Source: an uncultured Rikenellaceae bacterium (GTDB taxonomy: Bacteria; Bacteroidota; Bacteroidia; Bacteroidales; Rikenellaceae). From it: a stretch of 10,935 bases of DNA. Position 1 is the first letter of the stretch. The number at the start of each line of letters is the position of its first letter. The translations under genes were made by a program, and so were the position numbers. A model generated the notes under the pieces. The model did not search any database, had not been told where the DNA came from, and was given only the letters and a program-made list of their open reading frames with translations. Below are positions 1 to 5,075 of the stretch, one piece after another. The stretch lies in the NCBI GenBank assembly GCA_947054185.1, contig CAMRVW010000070.1, positions 1-10,935 on the forward strand. Reading direction: 5' to 3'.

Positions 1-360
1 TATTACTATGCGGGAATGCGGCCCTCCGTTGGGCGGAGGCTCCGGGCCGCTCGGGACTCGTTCCTCAGCCCGAAACAAGGAATAGGCTTACGGCATACTC
101 CGTAATGCCGAGGATAAGGAAGAGTGTGCGGTTTTCGTTCCTCAGACCGTTGTGGGCCGACCTGCGGTCGGCCTCATGGGGTGCGGATTCGGGAGTGTCA
201 GGAGTGTGGGGGATGTGATTTAAGCGTGAGGCAGGAGAGCATGGGCGGCTTGCGTGGGTTACGCAGAGAACGTGCCTTTTGCGTGACGGAGAGCGGAACG
301 GGGCCTGCGGAGGGCTGAGGCGGGGAGGTGATGTGCTTCACGGATTTACTTAAGTCACCG
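1..360. repeat. Non-coding tandem repeat unit A (may extend beyond window start)
   Basis: This is the first of three imperfect copies of a GC-rich intergenic unit. It contains hairpin H1 (GCGGCCC 18-24 with GGGCCGC 44-50, with an inner TCCG/CGGA), H2 (TCGGG 51-55 with CCCGA 69-73), a hairpin absent from unit B (TTACGG/CCGTAA or the alternative CGGCAT/ATGCCG, about 88-112), a perfect 8-bp stem at 155-162/166-173, H3 (TGCGT 251-255 with ACGCA 261-265) and H4 (GTGA 328-331 with TCAC 338-341). Blocks shared with unit B include ACAAGGAAT, GTGTGCGGTTT, CTCAGACCG, CGTGCCTTT and GCCTGCGG. Short ORFs here have no recognisable protein signature, so I treat it as non-coding. The transcribed strand, if any, is unknown. 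Confidence 0.7.
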
Positions 361-660
361 ACCATATAATGCTGTGCGGTGTTGCAGCCCTCCGTTGGGG
401 GAGGCTTCGGGCTGCTCGGGCTATCGTGCCTCAGCCCGGCACAAGGAATGTGTGCGGTTTCGTTTCACTCAGACCGCGTCTGCCAGGTCGGCCGCATTGT
501 GGAGGAGATCGGGGGCGTGATGAAGTTCGGGCGTGGTGGGTGAAAGAGACTGGCGGCACCTTGGGTTGCCGGTACGTGCCTTTAGCCTGACGGAGCCATG
601 AGCCGAGCCTGCGGGGGCAAGGCGAGAGGGTCTTGGGTGGCAGTTGGCTGCCTTAGTCAC
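361..660. repeat. Non-coding tandem repeat unit B
   Basis: Second copy, offset from unit A by 366 nt at the TCCGTTGGG anchor (391 versus 25) and by 304 nt at the CGTGCCTTT block (575 versus 271), because unit A has about 60 extra bases. It keeps H1 (GCAGCCC 384-390 with GGGCTGC 409-415; the third base pair is A-T here and G-C in unit A), H2 (CGGGCT 417-422 with AGCCCG 433-438), H3 (CGGCA 554-558 with TGCCG 567-571) and H4 (GGCAG 639-643 with CTGCC 648-652). H3 and H4 have different stem sequences from unit A but still pair. A TTAGTCAC block and a TATAAT-like string precede the next unit, as they do before this one. Confidence 0.7.
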
Positions 661-770
661 TAAGCTATAATAACCAAGCGGGGTTACGGGCCTCCGTTGG
701 GGGATTTTCTGCCCACCGCGAGGGTCGGCCCGCCCATGCCTCGTGTCTCGGCCGTTATGCCGGCACAAGA
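661..770. repeat. Non-coding tandem repeat unit C (partial)
   Basis: Third, shorter and more diverged copy. The TCCGTTGGG anchor is at 693, 302 nt after that of unit B. H1 is retained in shortened form (GGGC 688-691 with GCCC 711-714, with inner TCC/GGA), and GCCGGCACAAGA near 759-770 corresponds to CCCGGCACAAGGA in unit B. Similarity then stops and the sequence changes to the AT-richer spacer before the protein fragment at 872. The copy looks truncated at its right end. Confidence 0.6.
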
Positions 771-871
771 GCATACGACGCAAAAACCTTGCAAAGCTAA
801 AAAAATGTTGATACGGAAGCCATGGGAGGCGGAAACTGCGGGGCAAAAGCCTTTCACTGCAAAAGTAATAC
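771..871. other. Spacer with two minus-strand -7-like boxes
   Basis: This AT-richer spacer lies between the repeat array and the truncated protein fragment. Read on the minus strand it contains two matches to the Bacteroidetes -7 box TAnnTTTG: TAGCTTTG (plus 792-799) and TACTTTTG (plus 860-867). Both would drive transcription leftwards, into the repeat array. Neither has a clear TTTG box 19-21 nt upstream, and several such 6-base matches are expected by chance in a window this size, so promoter activity is only a possibility. No gene is seen. Confidence 0.3.
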
Positions 872-1084
872 GTGGACAAACCTCTGATTCAGTTGGAGTT
901 TCCCGCTGTCGGTTGGCGCAATACGTACAGTACGTTGGGCGACGCGGGTACACACGGCAACTATTGGTTGTCGGTTGCAAGAAGTTCTAACGACGCGTAT
1001 CGTCTGTTCTTCCCAGGCAGTGATTTGAACGTGAGTTGGTACGATAGGCGGTACGGTTTTAGTGTGCGTTGTGTCCGCCAATGA
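872..1084 (+). pseudogene. 5'-truncated C-terminal fragment of a FISUMP / C-type-lectin-like domain protein
   Basis: Seventy codons from GTG 872 to TGA 1084. The peptide runs FPAVGWRN (residues 10-17), GNYWLSV (31-37), SNDAYRL (41-47) and ends RYGFSVRCVRQ. This matches the usual end of Bacteroidetes FISUMP ('major paralogous') domain proteins, where FPAAGYRN, YWSSS, NAY.L.F and NGFSVRCV occur in that order. Full proteins of this type are several hundred residues with an N-terminal secretion signal; here an in-frame TAA at 866-868 closes the frame just upstream, so only the last part of the domain exists. It is either a decayed gene or a silent 3' cassette. Many codons that are Asn in relatives are other residues here (see findings). 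I am confident of the family resemblance and unsure whether it is ever translated. Confidence 0.65.
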
Positions 1085-1088
1085 TTAA

Positions 1089-1115
1089 TTCTTTGGTTCT
1101 TTGATTTATTTGATT
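1089..1115 (+). repeat. Short TTCTTTGAT-type tandem repeat
   Basis: Three near-identical 8-9 nt units (TTCTTTGG, TTCTTTGAT, TTATTTGAT) start at 1089, 1097 and 1106, a few bases after the stop codon of the FISUMP fragment. The role is unknown. It could be a slippage-prone tract or a recombination boundary of the cassette. Confidence 0.5.
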
Positions 1116-1212
1116 CTTACCCGATGTCACGGCCCCTTTTTGATAGCCTGACGTGGCGGGTTGCACGAGGTGACGTGATCTTGCTATAAGGGAAGCGGGG
1201 AAGAGTATGCGG

Positions 1213-1980
1213 CTAAAGGTTCGAGAATATCTCCCATCCGCGTTCTGCCTGGGTTGCGAGCATCCGATATCCGCCCGTTGTCAGCGCATGGGCGCGTCTG
1301 CCGTGGCGCAGGAAGAGAGTGTCGCCGGGGTTATATACCAGGTCGAAGAGCATGTGGTCGGCCGTCAGTGCGGAGTAATCCATGTCAGGGGCGGCGTCCG
1401 TTGCCGGATACATGCCGAGAGGTGTGGTGTTTATTATGAGGTGGTGGCTTTCTATCATCTGAGGAGTCAACTCGTCGTATGTCAGAGTGGTGTCGCTTTT
1501 GTGACGCGATATGCTCAGGTGGTTTATGCCGAGACTCTTAAGGGCGTAACATACCGCTTTGGATGCTCCGCCGGTGCCCAATACGAGGGCGTCGGGTCGG
1601 CGTGTGCCTATCATTCCTGTGAGCGAGTGACGAAAGCCGTAAAGGTCGGTATTGAAGCCTTCGAGGCAGATGCCGTTGCCTGTCTTGCCCCTGTAACCAT
1701 CTATGCGGCTCACCTTTACGCAGTTGACGGCGCCTATGGCAGCTGCCTCGTCGTCTATGCGGTCGAGAAAGGGTATGACTGCCTGTTTGTGCGGTATGGT
1801 GACGTTAAATCCGCGCAGGGTGTCGTCGGCTTTTATTGCCTCGGGCAGCATGTCGATGCTCTCTATGGGGGTGTTGTAATAGCGCCATCCGTCGAGATTT
1901 AGGGCGGCGAATTTGGCTTCGAAATAGCGTTGCGAGAAAGAGTGCCCCAAAGGGAAGCCTATGAGCATCAACGAGTTCAT
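1213..1980 (-). CDS. aroE: Shikimate dehydrogenase (NADP+)
   Basis: AroE reduces 3-dehydroshikimate to shikimate with NADPH, the fourth step of the chorismate pathway, in the cytosol. At 255 residues it is slightly shorter than the usual 270-290. The N-terminal substrate domain has GFPLGHSFS (8-16), whose two serines (14, 16) bind shikimate, and NVTIPHK (59-65) with the catalytic Lys65; FNTD (109-112) supplies the conserved Asp112. The nucleotide-binding domain has the glycine loop GTGGAS (135-140) and NTTPLGMYP (184-192). The C-terminal TGGYRMLATQAERGW (235-249) is the standard closing motif with the substrate-contacting Gln. ATG 1980 places the first motif at the usual distance. It follows the DedA gene after a 1-nt gap, so the two are probably co-transcribed. 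No convincing terminator is visible after its TAG stop. Confidence 0.95.
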   Translation of the reverse strand: MNSLMLIGFPLGHSFSQRYFEAKFAALNLDGWRYYNTPIESIDMLPEAIKADDTLRGFNVTIPHKQAVIPFLDRIDDEAAAIGAVNCVKVSRIDGYRGKTGNGICLEGFNTDLYGFRHSLTGMIGTRRPDALVLGTGGASKAVCYALKSLGINHLSISRHKSDTTLTYDELTPQMIESHHLIINTTPLGMYPATDAAPDMDYSALTADHMLFDLVYNPGDTLFLRHGRRAHALTTGGYRMLATQAERGWEIFSNL

Positions 1981-1981
1981 G

Positions 1982-2635
1982 TTACATCACATATTTTATC
2001 AGCAAAAAGCCGCCTATCAGCAAAACGGTGAAGGCTATGGCCAGCAGGTTGAAATATTTGTCTATGAAGCTCTTGATGGATGGCCCGAACCGCCATATCA
2101 GCCACGATATCAAGAAGAAACGTGCGCCGCGGCTTACTATCGAGGCTATGATGAATATGGGGAAGTTGATGTTGAACACGCCCGAGGTTATGGTTATCAG
2201 CTTGTATGGTATGGGTGTGAATCCGGCGGTGAATACCAACCAGAAGCTGTATTGTTCATACATCATGCGCACCTCTTCATACACCTGATGGGTAAAGCCG
2301 GGTATGTTGGCAAAGAAGAAGTCGGCAAACGGGGTGAACTCTCCCGCGCTGTCGAGCCATGCCAGGTGGCCTATCAGATAGCCTATCACGGCGCCAACGA
2401 TTGACCCCGAGGTGCATATCAGCGCATATTTGAACGATTTTGCGGGACGTCCCAGACACAGGGCTATCAGCAGCACGTCGGGCGGTATTGGAAACACGCT
2501 CGACTCGGCCAATGCCAGCACGAACAGGGCGGCACCTCCCCACGGAGTTTCGGCCCAGTGGAGTATCCAGTCGTATGTGCGTCGTAATATGTTGGGGCGT
2601 TTTGTCGCCGATGGTTGTTCGATTGTTTCGGGCAT
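1982..2635 (-). CDS. DedA/YqaA family inner-membrane protein (VTT domain)
   Basis: A 217-residue polytopic membrane protein of the DedA superfamily, YqaA branch. Family members are linked to membrane homeostasis and lipid (undecaprenyl phosphate or phospholipid) translocation; the substrate of this branch is unsettled. Visible features are a polar N-terminus, the acidic motif ESSVFPIPPD (44-53) at the first re-entrant segment, a second re-entrant signature FTAGFTPIPYKLITI (135-149), and SRGARFF (168-174) with the conserved Arg residues. Hydrophobic spans fall near 34-60, 70-92, 130-150, 155-180 and 197-214. ATG 2635 is the first good start; upstream lies a short gap containing the terminator of the DUF2795 gene. 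The TAA stop is separated from the aroE ATG by one base, so this is the first gene of a two-gene unit. No clear promoter box is seen in front of it. Confidence 0.88.
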   Translation of the reverse strand: MPETIEQPSATKRPNILRRTYDWILHWAETPWGGAALFVLALAESSVFPIPPDVLLIALCLGRPAKSFKYALICTSGSIVGAVIGYLIGHLAWLDSAGEFTPFADFFFANIPGFTHQVYEEVRMMYEQYSFWLVFTAGFTPIPYKLITITSGVFNINFPIFIIASIVSRGARFFLISWLIWRFGPSIKSFIDKYFNLLAIAFTVLLIGGFLLIKYVM

Positions 2636-2686
2636 GATGCGGGGTGTTGTTTGGTTGTCGTCCCTCAGGGCAGGGGTATGCGACAG

Positions 2687-2711
2687 AAAAATGCGACTCG
2701 TTGAAGTCGCA
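2687..2711 (-). terminator. Rho-independent terminator of the DUF2795 gene
   Basis: Read on the minus strand, a perfect 7-bp stem (TGCGACT 2692-2698 with AGTCGCA 2705-2711, 6-nt loop) is followed by five U residues (A-run 2687-2691 on plus). It starts six bases after the stop codon of the DUF2795 gene and separates that gene from the DedA/aroE unit. Confidence 0.75.
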
Positions 2712-2716
2712 CTCGG

Positions 2717-2938
2717 TCAGTATTCCTCTTCGTTGAAGAAGAAGTCGTCTTTACTCGGATAATCGGGCCAGATGTCCTCGATGCTTTCGTATATTTCGCC
2801 TTCGTCTTCTATTTCATTGAGGTTTTCGATCACTTCGAGAGGGGCCCCGGAACGAACTGCATAGTCGATAAGCTCCTCTTTCGTCGCGGGCCATGGTGCA
2901 TCCTCCATTTTAGAGGCCAATTCTAATGTCCAGTACAT
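2717..2938 (-). CDS. DUF2795 domain small acidic protein
   Basis: A 73-residue protein beginning MYWTLELASK, with DAPWPATKEELIDYAVRSGAP (13-33) and VIENLNEIEDEGE (36-48), ending in a very acidic tail (DDFFFNEEEY). The core matches the DUF2795 family, a small fold with the pattern PATK-E-LI-YA...G....VI..L. Close relatives of nearly this exact sequence are widespread in Bacteroidales. The biochemical role is unknown; there is no signal peptide or membrane span, so it should be cytosolic. It is a single-gene unit: an AT-rich leader with a possible -7 box lies upstream and a hairpin terminator follows directly. I am confident of the family and make no claim about function. Confidence 0.9.
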   Translation of the reverse strand: MYWTLELASKMEDAPWPATKEELIDYAVRSGAPLEVIENLNEIEDEGEIYESIEDIWPDYPSKDDFFFNEEEY

Positions 2939-2971
2939 ATTGTTTGTTTTAACATTTTACTATTGACCCCG

Positions 2972-2979
2972 CAAAAATA
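2972..2979 (-). promoter_or_regulatory. Possible -7 box for the DUF2795 gene
   Basis: The minus strand reads TATTTTTG here, an exact match to TAnnTTTG, inside a strongly AT-rich stretch about 34 nt before the start codon. No TTTG element is found 19-21 nt further upstream, so the assignment is partial. The rest of the gap (2980-3159) shows no gene and no clear terminator for the AlkD-like gene that ends at 3160. Confidence 0.4.
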
Positions 2980-3159
2980 ATAAAAAATCTTTAAAATCAT
3001 TATTTTATTGAATTTTGTGTGGGAGGATTGTTGTGTTTTACTCTAAAATTGATATGTGGCGTCGGTTGTAAGGCTGTGTAAATCGAGGCGTCCATAACTT
3101 TTAAGCACATGTACAAACGTATCTCGAAATCGCATCTTTATATTAAGGTGTCGTTTCGG

Positions 3160-3798
3160 TTATTGTTTCAGCCACTCCAGCTCGGCATGCGATTCTGGCG
3201 GCAACGAGTCTATGAACGATGCCGTAAGGGCGGTGTGGCCTGCCTTGTTGAGGGTTGTGAGCATGAAGGTCATGGCCGACAGGGTGGTGTGGTCGCACCG
3301 CTCCCTGACAGGTTCGATAAGAGACAGCAGCTCTGCGGCCTTACGGGGTGTCACATGGTGCGATGAGGCGGCGCGGGCCACCGACATGAGGGCGGCGTGG
3401 CTTGTCAGCACATCTTCGGCAATCAAAGGGGATGCAGCCTCGACAATGCCTGTCACCTTTGAGAGCAGAGCCTGTGCGGCGCAGTCGGCAATCTCGACGG
3501 TGCGGCAGTTGCGCATCCATCTCTGCGCCTTGTCTCGGTCGAAGGCAGTCGGGTCGGCGATGTAAACGGCGGCCAGTCGGTGGTCTCTGACGTTGCTCTC
3601 GAAGAGTGTGTCGGCAAGCGGTTGGCACGGAGCATATTGCGACGCTATCAGACGTATGTCGGCCAGCGAGGTACCGTAATTGAGGAGCCGTCCTTTGCCG
3701 GCGCCCTCCATGCGGGTCATGGTATCGACGGTCATGCCGTTACGGCAGCGATAGAGCCGTGCGTTAACCTCGGCTTTCAATTCTTCTGTGGTTTTCAT
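3160..3798 (-). CDS. AlkD-like HEAT-repeat protein (DNA alkylation repair family)
   Basis: A 212-residue, mostly alpha-helical soluble protein with no signal peptide. The segment GRLLNYGTSLADIRLIASQY (36-55) followed by LADTLFESNVRDHRLAAVYIA (61-81) and AQRWMRNCRTVEIAD (91-105) fits the DNA alkylation repair (AlkC/AlkD) HEAT-like family as found in Bacteroidetes, where G.SLP.IR..A..Y and L...L....VRE...LA are the hallmark. True AlkD glycosylases remove N3- and N7-alkylpurines and rely on specific Trp and Asp residues. I cannot confirm those residues here, so this may be a non-catalytic or DNA-structure-binding relative. It is somewhat shorter than AlkD (about 230 residues). It is transcribed away from the glycosyltransferase and appears to be a single-gene unit. 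Confidence 0.7.
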   Translation of the reverse strand: MKTTEELKAEVNARLYRCRNGMTVDTMTRMEGAGKGRLLNYGTSLADIRLIASQYAPCQPLADTLFESNVRDHRLAAVYIADPTAFDRDKAQRWMRNCRTVEIADCAAQALLSKVTGIVEAASPLIAEDVLTSHAALMSVARAASSHHVTPRKAAELLSLIEPVRERCDHTTLSAMTFMLTTLNKAGHTALTASFIDSLPPESHAELEWLKQ

Positions 3799-3863
3799 CG
3801 GGAAAATATGATGTTCGTTACCGCTGAGGGGCTGTCGGCATAAAAAAATGATCGCACCAAACC

Positions 3864-3871
3864 CAAAGCTA
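3864..3871 (-). promoter_or_regulatory. Possible -7 box for the AlkD-like gene
   Basis: The minus strand reads TAGCTTTG, an exact TAnnTTTG match, which would give a leader of roughly 60 nt before the start codon at 3798. The -33 element is not evident in the AT-rich flank. It directly abuts the TTG of the oppositely directed promoter at 3872. Confidence 0.4.
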
Positions 3872-3901
3872 TTGGTTACAAAAATATATTTATTATCTTT
3901 A
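3872..3901 (+). promoter_or_regulatory. Bacteroidetes-type promoter of the glycosyltransferase gene
   Basis: TTG at 3872-3874, a 19-nt spacer, then TATCTTTA at 3894-3901 (one mismatch to TAnnTTTG). The start codon at 3915 lies only 13 nt after the box, so the mRNA leader would be very short, about 7-10 nt, with no Shine-Dalgarno sequence. Confidence 0.6.
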
Positions 3902-3914
3902 CCCGCAAAATAAG

Positions 3915-4907
3915 ATGAAAGTCGCCATAGTAATACTCAACTGGAACGGCGAGGCCCATTTACGGCGCTTTTTGCCGTCGGTGGTGCGCCACACGCCGGA
4001 GCAATATGCCGAGATAGTCGTTGCCGACAACGGCTCGTCTGACGGTTCGTCGGCTTTTGTGAGAGAGTCGTTCCCGGGTGTGCGTCTTTTGTGTCTCGAC
4101 CGCAATTACGGCTTTACGGGCGGATACAATCGTGCGTTGGCGGAGTTGGAGGCCGATTGGTTCGTGCTTCTCAACTCTGATGTCGAGGTTGCCGACGGAT
4201 GGCTCGCTCCGCTTGTGGAAAGGGCCTCTTCCGATGAACGTATCGTGGCCGTGATGCCCAAGATATTGAGCGTCGACTCTCCGCAGATGTTTGAATATGC
4301 GGGTGCGGCCGGCGGTCTTATTGATATGTTGGGTTACCCCTATTGCCGCGGGCGGGTGTTGAGAGAGACGGAGGTTGACCGAGGACAGTATGACAGTGCT
4401 TGCGAGGTGTTTTGGGCCTCGGGTGCGGCCATGCTGGTAAAAGCCGACGCCTATCGCTCTCTGGGCGGGCTTGATGAAGATTTTTTCGCTCACATGGAGG
4501 AGATAGACTTCTGTTGGCGAGCTAAAAACAGCGGCATGAGCGTGTGGGTGGAGCCGCGATCAAAGGTTTACCACCTGGGAGGAGGCACTCTTTCGAACGA
4601 ATCGCCGCGCAAGTTGTTTTTGAACTTCCGCAACAATCTGGCGACGCTTTACAAGAATCTGCCGGCGGGGCGGTTGTTTGCGGTGATATTCGTGCGTATG
4701 TGCCTTGACGGAGCGGTCGGGTGCGCCTATCTGTTGAGCGGTCGTTTCAGCCGTTTTGCAGCTGTGGTCAAGGCTCATGCGGCCTTTTACTGCATGTTGG
4801 GGCGGCTCAAGCGCAAACGTCGTGCGATAGCCCATCCCGGCGGTACGCCCACGGGTATGCGTGGCTTTATAGGCTTTATGGCCTTAAGGCGAGGCAAGAG
4901 GGCGTGA
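3915..4907 (+). CDS. Family 2 glycosyltransferase (rhamnosyltransferase-like)
   Basis: A 330-residue inverting glycosyltransferase of the GT-A fold, expected to add a sugar from a nucleotide donor to a cell-surface glycan precursor at the cytosolic membrane face. Motifs in order: VILNWNG (6-12) and VADNGSSDGS (36-45) for donor binding, NYGFTGGYNRAL (64-75), the metal-binding NSDVEV (87-92, with Asp89 as the DXD-equivalent), WASGAAMLVKADAY (167-180), and FFAHMEEIDFCWR (190-202) carrying the probable catalytic acidic residues. YHLGGGTL and RNNLATLYKNL follow, as in WbbL-like enzymes. The C-terminal third has amphipathic and hydrophobic segments that could hold it at the membrane, and a basic tail. 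The exact sugar cannot be read from sequence. No other polysaccharide genes are adjacent, so it stands alone, bounded by its own promoter and a probable terminator. Confidence 0.9.
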   Translation: MKVAIVILNWNGEAHLRRFLPSVVRHTPEQYAEIVVADNGSSDGSSAFVRESFPGVRLLCLDRNYGFTGGYNRALAELEADWFVLLNSDVEVADGWLAPLVERASSDERIVAVMPKILSVDSPQMFEYAGAAGGLIDMLGYPYCRGRVLRETEVDRGQYDSACEVFWASGAAMLVKADAYRSLGGLDEDFFAHMEEIDFCWRAKNSGMSVWVEPRSKVYHLGGGTLSNESPRKLFLNFRNNLATLYKNLPAGRLFAVIFVRMCLDGAVGCAYLLSGRFSRFAAVVKAHAAFYCMLGRLKRKRRAIAHPGGTPTGMRGFIGFMALRRGKRA

Positions 4908-4940
4908 CGTGGTGTTTTTGCGGAGATGAGGGCTTGGCAT

Positions 4941-4978
4941 GAGCCGGAGATAGTGCATGTGCTTTCGGCTCGATTTTT
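4941..4978 (+). terminator. Probable Rho-independent terminator after the glycosyltransferase
   Basis: GAGCCG (4941-4946) pairs with CGGCTC (4966-4971), extendable by a T-G wobble, and is followed by GA and five T residues (4974-4978). The 19-nt loop is long but contains a small internal GCA/TGC pairing. It lies 34 nt after the glycosyltransferase stop codon and suggests that the exporter operon starting at 5076 has its own promoter, although I see no clean box for it. Confidence 0.5.
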
Positions 4979-5075
4979 GCGACGCGCTTCCGTCAAGACA
5001 AAGGGGAGATATGTACGCTTTTGATTATGGTAAGCTGAAAAGAGTTGATAACCAGTGTGATAATAACACGATAAT

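Noticed and set aside
1..770. CRISPR array
   Set aside because: The repeats are about 300-366 nt long and imperfect, without short identical repeats or uniform spacers, and no cas gene is near.
124..990. Several open frames on both strands across the repeat array (for example 469-879 minus, 697-990 plus)
   Set aside because: They overlap one another in different frames, are biased by GC-rich repeat composition, show no protein domain or signal, and are broken differently in each repeat copy. Treated as non-coding.
872..1084. Complete diversity-generating retroelement
   Set aside because: No reverse transcriptase, Avd gene or second near-identical template copy of the region exists in the window. 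Only the possible variable-region end is seen.
1130..1212. Terminator for aroE
   Set aside because: Short repeated TGACGTG strings occur, but no stable hairpin followed by a U-run is present on the minus strand.
1207..1902. Long plus-strand open frame of 231 codons
   Set aside because: It lies antisense to aroE, whose minus-strand product has all the motifs of shikimate dehydrogenase.
3114..3121. Minus-strand TACGTTTG as a promoter for the DUF2795 gene
   Set aside because: It matches the -7 box but would leave a leader of about 170 nt and has no -33 element. The box at 2972 is closer and better placed.
5014..5023. TACGCTTTTG as a promoter box for the exporter operon
   Set aside because: The spacing inside the box is four bases instead of two and no TTTG lies at the right distance upstream, so I did not call it.
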